Below, in pieces: positions 17,535-27,723 of a stretch of 64,000 nucleotides of DNA. The notes below the pieces were generated by a model. That model was not told where the DNA came from. It ran no database searches and was given only the letters and a program-made list of their open reading frames with translations. Made by a program: the position numbers and the translations under genes. Source of the DNA: a virus; the IMG/VR virus record IMGVR_UViG_3300025000_000053, positions 124,001 through 188,000 of that record. The stretch is one strand, 5' to 3'. Numbering within the stretch: the stretch's first letter is position 1; each line of letters starts with the position of its first letter.

Positions 17535-19955
17535 TTAAATATGTGTTCCTCTGTCTTTAAGTTCTGATTTTTTAGCACTATTAAACATATTTATTGTACT
17601 TAAATATCCTGTAATTCTTCTTACTCTATTAATGTCTTCAGAACTACAACTCGGACATTCTTTAGGATATACACCTGAATAATTACATGAACGACAAAAA
17701 TCAACTGGGAAGTTAATTCCACCATAACCAACATCACAATCTTTCATATATTTAATAATATTAATTACAGCTTCAGTATTGTGAAGAAATGGGGATGTTG
17801 ACTCAATATAAGTAATATGACCAGCATTACAATATTTATGAAAAGCTCCTTCTAACATAATTTTTTTAAACCAACTGATTTCATAACCTACTGGTATATG
17901 AAAACTATTAGTATAATATTCTTTATCAGTAACACCTGGAATTATACCAAATTGTTTTCTATCAAGTCTTAAAAATCTACCAGATAATCCTTCAGCCGGA
18001 GTTGCTAATAAAACTATATTAATTTTTCTTTTAAGTGTTTCTTTATCAGAAAATTCTCTCATTGTTTTTATAATATTTAAACCAAGTTCATAAATATTTT
18101 TATCTTCTCCATGATGTTTACCAGTTAAAGCTACTAATGCTTCCGCAAGACCAATAAATCCAATTGACATAGAACCATGTTTAATAGCTTCTTCTATTTT
18201 ATCATTATACCCTAATTTATCAGAATCTAGATATAAACTTTGACCCATAATAAAAGGCATATCTCTTACAAGTAGATTCTTCTGTATGTCATATCTATGA
18301 TTAAGTTGATCAAATATAAGATTTGACTTACTTTCAAGTAATGTAAAAAACTTTTCAATACTACCTTTTGCTTCTATTGCAATTCTAGGTAAATTTAATG
18401 TTGTAAATGATAAGTTACCTCTCTTATCTGTAGTTTCAGGTCCATTAATATTACCAATAACCCTAGTTCTACAACCCATATAAGCTACTTCAGCGTCACC
18501 TGTGTATTGCTTATTAAAACTAGAATCCATAAATGAAAAAGTTGGATTTAATTTAGTACCAGCTATTTCACATGCTAATTTAAATAAGTCATAATTAGGG
18601 TCTCCGGGTTCCACATTTACACCATCTTTAACTTTAAAGATAATATTTGGAAAAATTGGATTTTCCCCTTTACCTAAACCTGCTTTATATGCAAGTAAAA
18701 TATTCTTTGTTACTTTCCTACCAGCATCACTCATATCAGTACCAATATTTAAACTACTAAAAGGGACCTGTGCCCCAGCCCTAGAATGCATACTATTTAA
18801 ATTATAAATAAGGGCCTCACAAGCTTGATAAGCTTCATTATCATTAGCATCAACAAAAAAATCAGCCATATCACGATCAAAAAAAGCAAATGATTGACCA
18901 CCATGCATATCCACTGTACCGCCTCTTTCGAGGTATTTCAAACGGGTTAGACTATATCATATACCTATTTTTTTATTATAGGCACCCTGGCACTTCGGAT
19001 CGGGATTTTCACCCTAATTACCCCTACTCTACTCGCTTCGTGTATCAAATTGATACCTTATTTTATACACCAAAAAGTGTATTAGCTTTCGATAGTCGTT
19101 AGCGTTTCTCTACTATTTTTTAAAATATTAGAGCTTACGACGGTATTACCTGCTATCCTTATTTCAGGACCGTAGGCTCTCTTAGAAAGTGTATTCATTA
19201 CTATTATAACTATAATAGTATTTATTTAACTTTTACCGTTAGCCAGATATAATATCCGACACCCATCTATTGATGGTTCACCAGGTTATTCAATGCACAT
19301 TACTGTACAAGGGAACAAATTAATTATTCTGGGCACTTTGTAAAACTATAGCTGCTAATGCAGTTGCACTACTTGTTCTTTTAGGTGGTCTAATCCAACC
19401 ATGTCCATTATCAAAACCTTTAGTTAATATTTCCTTAAGCGGTATTTGTAAACAAGTTAAGGTTTTTCCATAAAAATCCAAATCATGTATATGAATAGAC
19501 CCATCTATATGAGCATTTGATATTTCTTCAGGTATCAATCTAGATAAGTAATACTTTCTTGATGCCTCACTTGCAATTTGTAACATTTTAGCCATTGGAC
19601 CTGTACCAATGTTAGCATTTTCTCTTGAAGTTTCTTTTAATATATCTTCAACACAATCCATCAATTCACTCTGACCTTCTCTAATACGTGTTCTTTTATT
19701 TCTATATAAAATATACGCTTTTGAAGTTTTAGCTCTACCATTATTAATTAAAACAGTCTCAACAACATCTTGTATGTCTTCAACATTATGTATATCTTTA
19801 CCTAAATTTTCTAATCTGTTATAAACTTCTAATGCCAATTTAAAAGAAGTCGAATTATCATTACCACCTAAAGATTTTGCTGCTTTAAAAATACAACTAG
19901 CTACTGTTTCAATACTAAAATCAACTATTCTACCATCACGTTTTCTAACTTGCAT
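17535..19955 (-). CDS. nrdD: Anaerobic ribonucleoside-triphosphate reductase (class III), split by a group I intron
   Basis: NrdD reduces ribonucleoside triphosphates to deoxyribonucleotides under anoxic conditions with a glycyl radical. Exon 1 is 19955-19326 (210 codons) and exon 2 is 18911-17535 (458 codons plus stop), joined in phase 0 to restore SAQN-DMHGGQSF. Exon 1 starts with an ATP-cone-type domain (VRKRDGRIVDFS) and holds GSIHIHDLDFY. Exon 2 has the YMGCRTRV cysteine, a C-terminal zinc site (FCRSC ... CPSC) and the glycyl-radical loop RRITGYLS. All key residues are present, so the enzyme is probably active after splicing. Its activase NrdG is not in this window; the radical SAM gene at 20959 is too long and has a different architecture. 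ATG after AAGGGGGG. Confidence 0.95.
18912..19325 (-). ncRNA. Group I intron in nrdD
   Basis: A 414-nt intron. The 5' exon ends CAGAAU and pairs by GAAU with GUUC ten nt into the intron (P1, terminal U-G); the intron ends in G before GATATGCATGG. Core elements GGTAATACCG, GCTAACGACTATCGAAAG and GATATAGTCTAACCC mark P4-P8. The core differs from the four RNA polymerase introns, so it is of a separate lineage. It has no endonuclease frame. Confidence 0.88.
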
Positions 19956-19989
19956 TTATTTACCCCCCTTAAATTTTTTATTTATAATA

Positions 19990-20556
19990 TCAATAAAAAT
20001 ATTTATAATAAATATTTTTAATTACCTCAGCATCCCATAATGCATTATGTTTAAAGATATTAGATTTAATTGTCGTATCTAATAATTCTTCTCTATTAGT
20101 ATTAAAAGCTTTGCGCATATCCATCTCACTATTATAAAAATTACATATATCTTGATTAATATCATAACAAGCTGGACAAATATTTTTAGGTAAGTCAAAA
20201 GCTGAACCAAATAAATCAATAAGTAATACAAAATCATAATGACACACATCTGAAATAAATAAAATTTCTTCATTACCAAACTTACTTAACCATTTTTTTA
20301 ATTGGTTTGTCATTTCTTTTTTATTACCATGAAAATAATAATCTGGTACCTTTGCCTTTTGATCAGTATTATCAGTCCTACTTACCCATAGTTTATCAAT
20401 AACATTTTTTTGTATCCATTCATCTACTTGTGTTTTGTCATAATCATTAAACTCTAAATATAATTTATCACCATTTTCTGATATAATACCTAATGAAATT
20501 AAAGTAGTATTCTTATGAAGCCCCGTGAATTCACAATCAAAAAATAATTTTATCAT
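19990..20556 (-). CDS. DEDDh 3'-5' exonuclease (Rv2179c-like)
   Basis: A 188-residue nuclease of the DnaQ-like superfamily. Motif I is FFDCEFTGLHKNTTLISLG (Asp and Glu), motif II is in ISDVCHYDF and motif III is HNALWDAEVIK with the DEDDh histidine and aspartate. The sequence around FTGLHKNTTLIS is like the small 3'-5' exoribonucleases of the Rv2179c type that many phages carry. It should trim single-stranded RNA or DNA ends in the cytoplasm. ATG after AAAGAGGG. It lies 34 nt after the nrdD gene begins and may be expressed with the RNA polymerase and radical SAM genes upstream. Confidence 0.88.
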   Translation of the reverse strand: MIKLFFDCEFTGLHKNTTLISLGIISENGDKLYLEFNDYDKTQVDEWIQKNVIDKLWVSRTDNTDQKAKVPDYYFHGNKKEMTNQLKKWLSKFGNEEILFISDVCHYDFVLLIDLFGSAFDLPKNICPACYDINQDICNFYNSEMDMRKAFNTNREELLDTTIKSNIFKHNALWDAEVIKNIYYKYFY

Positions 20557-20579
20557 AATTTATCCCTCTTTTCTTTGTA

Positions 20580-20945
20580 TTAATCATCAAAAGCCTTTTC
20601 AGTTGGTATTTCTTTAATATCCCAATCATCTTTATCTCTATTTTCGTTTATTATTTCATTACATAAATTGATACATTTTTTACATATACTTGCTTGTTCA
20701 GAATAAACAATAAGATTTTCATCCGTATTCTTTTCTCCACAAAAAGAACAAAAGACACCGCTTTCTCTATAAATATTTTCTGAGGAAGCAACAACAATTC
20801 CTTTATAATTAAATTTATTTTCTTCTATCCAATCTCTAAATTTTTTATTAATAACTTCCAAATACTCACTTTCTGGAACTAGAATTTTTGAATCTAAATG
20901 TATTAATTTAGTATTTATAACTTTTTTAATAAAAGAAAATTTCAA
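20580..20945 (-). CDS. Free-standing ClpX-type zinc-finger protein
   Basis: The C-terminal half reads FCSFCGEKNTDEN, then ASICKKCINLCNEII. The spacing C-x2-C-x18-C-x2-C and the following I-N-L-C-N-E-I-I match the N-terminal zinc-binding domain of the ClpX unfoldase, which binds adaptors and substrates. No AAA domain follows, and the first 70 residues are a different basic alpha/beta segment. Start is placed at TTG 20945, with GGAGGTGA 5-6 nt upstream; an ATG at 20966 precedes that site and overlaps the upstream gene. The protein could act as an adaptor or a decoy for host ClpXP. This is inference from the domain alone. Confidence 0.8.
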   Translation of the reverse strand: MKFSFIKKVINTKLIHLDSKILVPESEYLEVINKKFRDWIEENKFNYKGIVVASSENIYRESGVFCSFCGEKNTDENLIVYSEQASICKKCINLCNEIINENRDKDDWDIKEIPTEKAFDD

Positions 20946-20958
20946 AATATCACCTCCA

Positions 20959-22002
20959 TCATTCATTTAACCAATTAATTAATTGGTTTCTTGGTTCTTT
21001 ATTATATAAAAAATATTGAGCTACACATCCACCACCACATCTCATTATTTTATTACAATTATTAATACAAAGTTCTGGTACTTCTCTTGTTCTTAAAAAT
21101 ACAATTAATTTATCATAATACCATATATCATATAAACTTGTTTTTAAAATATTAGTAGGTGATATAAAATCACCCAACCATTTAAATGCTTCACAAGGAA
21201 ATATTCCACCTTTAGCCGATATATTTAATTTGTTAATAGCAACTGAACATGGTTTATTATTTTTGTCATTAATTATACAATTAAATGGACAACCAAATCT
21301 AACAGATATATCTTTATATCTGTTATCACTAATTTTATTATTAATTTCCTTTAATAATAGTTCCATATTGTCTCTACTAACCTCTAACTCATTATTATTA
21401 AAACATCTCCCTTGTGGAACAAGTCTTAATAAACTTATTTTTTTAATACCAATATCATTAATTATATCTATTAAATCTAGAAAATCAAGATAATTTATAC
21501 TCATAGGCACAAAATGAATTTCTGTTTCAATATTATATTTTAGACAACTTTTAATTGAATTTATAATAGTGTTAAAGGCATTTTTAATTTTAACAATTTT
21601 ATATATAGTTTCGTCATTTGACCCATGTAAACTAATCACAATCTTATTAATATTTTCTTTTAAAAATAATAAAATATCTTCCGTTATAGACGATAATTTA
21701 TTATTATGATATATGATTCCACAACTATATATTGTAATATGTAAACCTAATTTTTTAGCAAAAGAAATTATTTTTTTAAATTCAGGATGAAGTAATGGAT
21801 CTCCACCAGATATTGATAAATTTTCAACTCCTTCAGAAACAGCATCTAATAATATATTTTTTATATCTGAAAAAGATAATATATCTTTACTTTTAGAATT
21901 AGCTTTAGATGAACAGTGAATACAATTTAACATACATTTATTTGTTATTTCTATACATAAATTTTTTAAACTAATATCTGGAAATAATTCACACATTCTC
22001 AT
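20959..22002 (-). CDS. Radical SAM enzyme with SPASM-like C-terminus
   Basis: A 347-residue enzyme. The cluster motif is NKCMLNCIHCSS (C-x3-C-x2-C, about residues 23-30), followed by NLSISGGDPLLHPEF, the usual GGEP-like strand, and ISLHGSND. The C-terminal 110 residues have a further cysteine set (FGCPFNCI, PCSVAI, FPCEAF, CINNCNKIMRCGGGC), as in SPASM/twitch domains that hold auxiliary iron-sulfur clusters. Such enzymes modify peptides or small molecules; no precursor peptide is obvious beside it. It is 12 nt downstream of the beta-prime C-terminal gene and just upstream of the ClpX-like finger. It is not NrdG, which is about 155 residues long. Confidence 0.9.
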   Translation of the reverse strand: MRMCELFPDISLKNLCIEITNKCMLNCIHCSSKANSKSKDILSFSDIKNILLDAVSEGVENLSISGGDPLLHPEFKKIISFAKKLGLHITIYSCGIIYHNNKLSSITEDILLFLKENINKIVISLHGSNDETIYKIVKIKNAFNTIINSIKSCLKYNIETEIHFVPMSINYLDFLDLIDIINDIGIKKISLLRLVPQGRCFNNNELEVSRDNMELLLKEINNKISDNRYKDISVRFGCPFNCIINDKNNKPCSVAINKLNISAKGGIFPCEAFKWLGDFISPTNILKTSLYDIWYYDKLIVFLRTREVPELCINNCNKIMRCGGGCVAQYFLYNKEPRNQLINWLNE

Positions 22003-22014
22003 TTAAATACTCCT

Positions 22015-23226
22015 TTATACAATCAAATTATTTAATTCAATACGAGATATTTGTGATGTTGAATTATGAAATTTCTTCATTGATAAATTAACTAATGTAG
22101 ATGATACTCTTGCCGAAGTTAATCCAATATTAGTTATATTTAATTTTTCATACATAAGACCAGCACACACTCGACATAACTTTTTAGATACATTTCCCAT
22201 TGGAGTTCTCATTTTAACTTTATTACCAATATATTTATTTATATTATCATCATCCAATAAAATTAGTTTATTTCTTTCCATAATATATCTATATATATAA
22301 TCATTAATATTTTCTTTAGTTATTTCTACCTCCATTAATGCTTTAGAACCACAGTCACTACCTTTTTCATCCAAAACAACAGCTTGTAAAGCTGCAATAA
22401 TTTTTTTAGAAAAATAACCAGAATCAGCTGTTCCAATAGCTTTAGGATATGCACCCGTTATAATAGCATTTCCGTAAACAGCTAAATCTTCTTTTTTTAT
22501 ACCTTCCATTAAACAATTTTCAACAAAATCAAATTCACCTGTAGATGGATTATATACCGGACCTTTCATAATATTAGTGTTTTTATAGTTATTACTGAAA
22601 GTACCTCTAGCACCTGATTTATATAATTCATATCCAGTGTCATCTTTTAATTCTTCTTCAGCTAATTGTATTAGCTCTTTTTCAATTTTAACTGCTGTTA
22701 TTATATCCCCTTGTTTTAACTTTTCCTTATTTTCTTTTATTAATTTATTCTTCAAATCAATAACTTTAGGAATAGGTTTAAATAATTTCATAGTATATGA
22801 ACCTGAAATAACAATATGAAATTGTTGAGCTAACCATTGAATATCATTAAGATAATTAACCATAATATCAACAGATATTTTATCATTTAATAAAGCTTTA
22901 GAAAGTTTATTTTCTATTTCTGAAAGTACTTTCTTATCTATAGTTTTATTAACATAACCAAGAATATTAACTAAATTTCTTTCAATTATATATTTATTAT
23001 AAATAAATAAACCTATATTAGTTGTAACTTTTTCTTTGTTAAAATATTCATTTGGTTTTAAATCAAATTCATCCCAGGTTTTAAATCTACTATTAATAAC
23101 ACTGACTTTACCGTTATTATCTTTTTTAATACTATCACCAAATAGGTTTAATAATAATTCAAATGTTATATCTTCTGGTTTTAAACTTAATATATATTCT
23201 TTATCCTTTTGATTTATCATTCCCAT
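22015..23226 (-). CDS. RNA polymerase beta-prime subunit, C-terminal half
   Basis: A 403-residue protein that continues the beta-prime chain begun by the gene at 10833-12637. Recognisable blocks are YKSGARGTFSNNYKN, the region leading to the bridge helix and trigger loop GTADSGYFSKKIIAAL, GSDCGS, and a closing VNLSMKKFHNST that resembles the conserved TQLTMRTFH stretch. The two halves are about 10 kb apart, with different neighbours, so the subunit must assemble from two polypeptides, as in phiKZ- and AR9-like jumbo phages. ATG after AGAAGGAGTG. It is likely the first gene of an operon with the radical SAM and zinc-finger genes. Confidence 0.92.
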   Translation of the reverse strand: MGMINQKDKEYILSLKPEDITFELLLNLFGDSIKKDNNGKVSVINSRFKTWDEFDLKPNEYFNKEKVTTNIGLFIYNKYIIERNLVNILGYVNKTIDKKVLSEIENKLSKALLNDKISVDIMVNYLNDIQWLAQQFHIVISGSYTMKLFKPIPKVIDLKNKLIKENKEKLKQGDIITAVKIEKELIQLAEEELKDDTGYELYKSGARGTFSNNYKNTNIMKGPVYNPSTGEFDFVENCLMEGIKKEDLAVYGNAIITGAYPKAIGTADSGYFSKKIIAALQAVVLDEKGSDCGSKALMEVEITKENINDYIYRYIMERNKLILLDDDNINKYIGNKVKMRTPMGNVSKKLCRVCAGLMYEKLNITNIGLTSARVSSTLVNLSMKKFHNSTSQISRIELNNLIV

Positions 23227-23292
23227 TTTATTTTATCACTCCTTCTGTATTTTATTGATTATAAATTTGTTTTGGTTTATATAAAAATAAAA

Positions 23293-23332
23293 AATTTATA
23301 TAATTGATATTATAATATCAATTATATAAATT
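23293..23332 (-). terminator. Palindromic terminator
   Basis: A 40-bp perfect palindrome (central TGATATTATAATATCA) just after the stop of the virion-like gene at 23340. Confidence 0.75.
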
Positions 23333-23339
23333 AATTTTA

Positions 23340-24203
23340 TTATGATGTATATATGCGGTAAATAATAGTTAAGTCTTTAGATAATTGTAATAATTCATTA
23401 CCGATATTTAATTTAGAAAATAGTTTAACTTGTTTAAAATCATATGAACCATCGGCTAATTGACTTCTAATACCAGTAAACAAACCAATGGAATTAATCC
23501 TAGCCTGTTCAATATTACCATTAAGTTCAAACCATTCTCTTACATCAGTTTTATTTATCTTTAAAATAATTTCAATAAATGTTTCGATTGGTTCTGTACG
23601 AGTTGTATCTTGAACACCGGCTTGTACTTCAGTGCCATCCTCATCACCTTCAGCATCTTTCCAAAGAACTTTAATCTCTGGAGTAGCTTCAAATTTTTTT
23701 AAATAATATGCTTTTTTACCATCAACTAATACTTTTTTAAACCAATATTTTTCAGCATCCTGTTCAGAAAGAGTATCTGTAATAACTCTAAAAGGTACCA
23801 TATCAAAAATTTCTCTTTCATAGAATTTAACATCTAAAACAGAAGTTATTGAATCACCACAACCACCAGTACCAACACCGAAAAGACAAATTAATGTATC
23901 TTTAGGATAAATATCAGTTACGGGTGTTCCAGTTGTAGCTATACCCATAATATTATTTAAATAATCAACTGTTAAAGGAGATGCTACACCAAAAATCTTT
24001 TCCAAAACAAATAAAGCTCCACCTAACACTATTTGATTCTCTTCTTCAAAAAGAATTTCACCCAATTCAGTAATACCTTTTTCATTTACTGTAGGATTAA
24101 ATCCTCCTATTATTTTAGTTCTTTGTAAAACATTTGGTTTAAATTCAAAAGATAAAATATCATTTGAATTAAGGTTATCTTTTTTTTTAATAATTTTATC
24201 CAT
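23340..24203 (-). CDS. Putative virion structural protein, 287 residues
   Basis: ATG after AAGGAAG. Not assigned to a named family. It has a long beta-rich domain with a Gly-rich segment (LFGVGTGGCGDS near residue 110), a motif YYLKKFEATPEI and an acidic linker (DAEGDEDGTE), and ends in strands typical of capsid-associated or tail proteins. It follows the 911-residue gene at 24254 by 50 nt. A virion role is inferred from context. Confidence 0.7.
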   Translation of the reverse strand: MDKIIKKKDNLNSNDILSFEFKPNVLQRTKIIGGFNPTVNEKGITELGEILFEEENQIVLGGALFVLEKIFGVASPLTVDYLNNIMGIATTGTPVTDIYPKDTLICLFGVGTGGCGDSITSVLDVKFYEREIFDMVPFRVITDTLSEQDAEKYWFKKVLVDGKKAYYLKKFEATPEIKVLWKDAEGDEDGTEVQAGVQDTTRTEPIETFIEIILKINKTDVREWFELNGNIEQARINSIGLFTGIRSQLADGSYDFKQVKLFSKLNIGNELLQLSKDLTIIYRIYTS

Positions 24204-24253
24204 TAGAATATTCCACTTCCTTCCTTTACTATTCGTTATCTTATTTATTTGTT

Positions 24254-26989
24254 TTATAATTCACGAATAATATTTATATTATCCTTTATCAATAATGATG
24301 TTTTATTTAATAAGAATGCTTCGGCATTGTTATAATTAATGATATTAATATTATCTTTAAAGTCAATATTTTTTATTAAAGATTTAATCAATAAATTAAA
24401 TAATGACTTATCCTTTCCATTCAATATGCTTGTTATTTTTTCTATATCATTTATAGTAAGTTTATAAGATGAATCAATAGTTTTCTTAATAATATTTAAT
24501 ATATCTATTAAGGTTTGATTTGTTTCATATAACATCTCAGAATTCTTAGAACAATTATCATTATAATTTAATTTATTTTGTCCTATCAAATTAGCAGATA
24601 GGAATTTAATTATATCAAAGGTACTAAAATACTTTTTAATAATATTTGTCTTTAGTAAATTCCATATTGATATAGGTTCAAATAAATCACTTTTCACAAT
24701 ATTCTTATTTAAAGATATTATTTTATTATTATTTATTATATTATCCTTAGTGAATAATTCTTTATATAATAAAATGAAATTCTCTATAAGTAATATTTTG
24801 TCTTCATTATTTAATTTAATACTAAATGAAGCATTATTATCTTTATATATAAGATTAAAATTATCTTGAGTATCTAGTATTTTATCAATACTTTTAATAT
24901 CATGAATTAATCTAATCATATTAAAATATCTACTATTCATTAAATAAACTATATTTAATGATGTAATATCAGTAGTATAAGATTTAAAAAAATCTATAAG
25001 TTTTATTAAAGCATTTATTGTACTAGTATTAGAATCATTAAAAAACATATCTGTATATTTTAACTCATTAATTACTTTATTTAATCTAAATACAGTATGT
25101 GTAATATATTCAGATATTTTTTCATCACTAGATGAAAAAATTATATTATACATATTAATATTAACATTTTGTAAATACTCTAAAAAAGTTATAGCTTTTT
25201 CACCATTAGACATTGTAAACATCTCATTGGTTTCATTAGAAATCATTAAAGTATTAAATAACTTCATATATGCTCTATACTCATCTATATTTTGACATGT
25301 TGCTAATTTTGTAATAATAAAATCATTTAAATTTCTAATATTACTATAAAGAGAATTTACATCTTCAGCACTTGTTACATTTAAATTTTCTATAAAACTA
25401 AGAATATTAACATCTATTAAGTCAGAATTGTTATTTATATATTGTCGTATTGTATTAAAATCACTTTTAAAATTAAATCCCATTACAGATAATATTTTTG
25501 ATGGTGAATATAAAATATTACCAACCATCTTATTTTTTTTACAAACTAAAGCTATTAAAAATATTACAACATTAAATATTTCAAATTCAGTATTACTAAA
25601 AATTTTAGGTAATTTAATTAATATATTGGAAACTTCTGTTTTTTTATCTATTAACATTTTTAAAAAATAAATAACTTCAAATAACATTTCAGTCATTTTA
25701 TACATTATTTGTATATTTAAATATTTGGTTTCAATAAAATTAAAATCTTCTTTATATAGTTGGGCTTTCACTTCTTCATCAACCCAATATGGATCATTAA
25801 TAATGACTTCATCATAGTCTAATTTATTATTATTATTTTCTAAAGCTAAAGCGATATTTCTTTCACTTATATCTACTAATTGGAAATATAATGAATACAT
25901 TTTTTCAGCGTCTTCAACTAAAGTAATATTTCCCAACCCGTCATCTTCTTCTTTATAAAGAAATAAAGGATTTTTACTTTCATCTAAATTATGTTGTTTT
26001 ATTAGATAATAAGAAAAAATTCTTACCCGTTCAAAATCTAATAAAGAACAAAGATCATATAATACTTTATCTGTTGATTTATATCTTAAAAGATTATTTA
26101 AATTTTTTAATATAACTCTTTGATGCTCTAAAGATAAATAAGATATAAATGGTACATTATAAGAATCAAACATCATTTTTATTGATTCTAAATCATAAAA
26201 ATCCCTTGTTATACCACTTTTAAATATATCTGAAAAAGTTCTTTGAATTGTCATAAATATTATACATAGAGCAATAAAATTATCATATAAGTCATATGTT
26301 TTGCTATATTCTTTTATATATATTACAGTCATAAAATATTCTCTGGATTGATTATAAAATTCATTAAATTTTATATACATATTATCACTTATATCTTTTG
26401 TCATTTGTAAAATAGAGAAATTTTTAGATTGTCTAGCAAATGAAATATCAATTTTATTTGAACCAAGAAAATTAAGATATTTTTTATTTGGATTGTTATT
26501 CTTTAAAGTTTCTAATAGACCAACATTTTTAATCACATTTATATTTTCTATTGAGTATTCATGAATTGGTACCCCATATTCTAAATTTAATTCAGTACAA
26601 GTTTCTTCATCTAAATATATGAAAGATGTATCAATATCAGGTAAACCATTCAATGTTCTGTAATAATTATTTTTTTCAACATAATTACTTATAATAAGTT
26701 CTCTTTGTTTTTCTATTATTATATCTCTTAAATTATATGGTATTAATAATTTATTTTCAGAATATTGACGCACTAATTCTAAATTAGTAACACCTGCATT
26801 TATTATTGATTGACTATCAAATTGTCTATATGTATTAAAAGAATCTATTTTTAATATAGCTGATACATATCTATCACTTTCTTTTAAAGTTTCTAGTGTA
26901 TCTAATAACTTAGCTTCCTTATCAAATTTAATTGTAAGTGTGGGTATAATTAATTTTATTTCGTTGAAAATATTATCTATTAAATACAT
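24254..26989 (-). CDS. Large putative virion structural protein, 911 residues
   Basis: ATG after AAAGGAGG. The largest complete minus-strand gene here. No enzyme motif, membrane segment or repeat was seen; the sequence is predominantly helical, rich in Asn, Ile and Leu, and has the style of jumbo-phage tail or baseplate proteins. It is the first gene of a unit with the 287-residue protein and diverges from the plus-strand gene at 27073. The assignment to the virion is inference from size and position. Confidence 0.72.
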   Translation of the reverse strand: MYLIDNIFNEIKLIIPTLTIKFDKEAKLLDTLETLKESDRYVSAILKIDSFNTYRQFDSQSIINAGVTNLELVRQYSENKLLIPYNLRDIIIEKQRELIISNYVEKNNYYRTLNGLPDIDTSFIYLDEETCTELNLEYGVPIHEYSIENINVIKNVGLLETLKNNNPNKKYLNFLGSNKIDISFARQSKNFSILQMTKDISDNMYIKFNEFYNQSREYFMTVIYIKEYSKTYDLYDNFIALCIIFMTIQRTFSDIFKSGITRDFYDLESIKMMFDSYNVPFISYLSLEHQRVILKNLNNLLRYKSTDKVLYDLCSLLDFERVRIFSYYLIKQHNLDESKNPLFLYKEEDDGLGNITLVEDAEKMYSLYFQLVDISERNIALALENNNNKLDYDEVIINDPYWVDEEVKAQLYKEDFNFIETKYLNIQIMYKMTEMLFEVIYFLKMLIDKKTEVSNILIKLPKIFSNTEFEIFNVVIFLIALVCKKNKMVGNILYSPSKILSVMGFNFKSDFNTIRQYINNNSDLIDVNILSFIENLNVTSAEDVNSLYSNIRNLNDFIITKLATCQNIDEYRAYMKLFNTLMISNETNEMFTMSNGEKAITFLEYLQNVNINMYNIIFSSSDEKISEYITHTVFRLNKVINELKYTDMFFNDSNTSTINALIKLIDFFKSYTTDITSLNIVYLMNSRYFNMIRLIHDIKSIDKILDTQDNFNLIYKDNNASFSIKLNNEDKILLIENFILLYKELFTKDNIINNNKIISLNKNIVKSDLFEPISIWNLLKTNIIKKYFSTFDIIKFLSANLIGQNKLNYNDNCSKNSEMLYETNQTLIDILNIIKKTIDSSYKLTINDIEKITSILNGKDKSLFNLLIKSLIKNIDFKDNINIINYNNAEAFLLNKTSLLIKDNINIIREL

Positions 26990-27072
26990 TTATATCTTAT
27001 ACCTCCTTTGATAAAAACATACTATTAATGAAATGTACTTTTAAAAATCTTTTTTAAGGGGATGAAAAAATA

Positions 27073-27723
27073 ATGAGTAGTATAGCGAATATTAAATTTA
27101 AAAACACTAAAAATAAACCAGTTATTGATTCAGATACAAGTGCATTTTCTTTACCTTTTTATAAAGATGGTGAATATTTTTCCAATATAGATAATTTTGT
27201 ATCTTTTATTAAAGCAGTTGAAAAACAAGTAAGAAGTGATAATTTTTATAAAAAGTATATTTCATATTTAAAAAATGATATTGGTTTAACTAGGTGTCAG
27301 GTTTTATCTAATATAGATGATGAAAGCGCTGAGATTGATCTTCATCATGGTCCAATACTTACTTTATTTGATTGTGCATGTATAATAACAGATTATCATT
27401 TAGCTAAAAATAAAAAAATAAATACCTTTATTATATCTAATGCTTTATTAGAGGAACATAAAAACAATAATATTCAGATAGTAATGTTATCTAAAAGTGT
27501 TCATCAACAAGTACATGATAATAATATTTTTATTAATCTTAAACAAGCTTTTGGTGATTTAGTTACATTCTTAAACAAATATAAATCAGGAATTCATCCT
27601 GAACAAATTCAAAAAATAAATAAATATATTGAATTATCTGAGAGGTATGAATCGTTTGATAAAAATGTACTTGAATTGAAAAAAAATATTAAATCATGGT
27701 CTAATAATGAAATTATTTTTTAA
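27073..27723 (+). CDS. HNH-like-fold protein, paralogue of the gene at 35298
   Basis: A 216-residue protein, ATG after AAGGGGATG. It shares a clear pattern with the product at 35298-35963: YKKYISYLKNDIGLTRC, then IDLHHGPILTLFD, then VMLSKSVHQQVHDNNIFI and AFGDLVTFL. The paired His block (LHHGP) and the later H-x3-H (SVHQQVH) resemble a degenerate HNH nuclease layout, but the central zinc cysteines are not apparent. The exact role is unknown. It is the only plus-strand gene between 4640 and 50450 and is closed by a bidirectional terminator. Confidence 0.75.
   Translation: MSSIANIKFKNTKNKPVIDSDTSAFSLPFYKDGEYFSNIDNFVSFIKAVEKQVRSDNFYKKYISYLKNDIGLTRCQVLSNIDDESAEIDLHHGPILTLFDCACIITDYHLAKNKKINTFIISNALLEEHKNNNIQIVMLSKSVHQQVHDNNIFINLKQAFGDLVTFLNKYKSGIHPEQIQKINKYIELSERYESFDKNVLELKKNIKSWSNNEIIF

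Noticed and set aside
20959-22002. Radical SAM gene as the NrdG activase of NrdD
   Set aside because: It is about 347 residues with a SPASM-like C-terminal cysteine set, whereas NrdG is about 155 residues and lacks that part. A link to NrdD cannot be shown.
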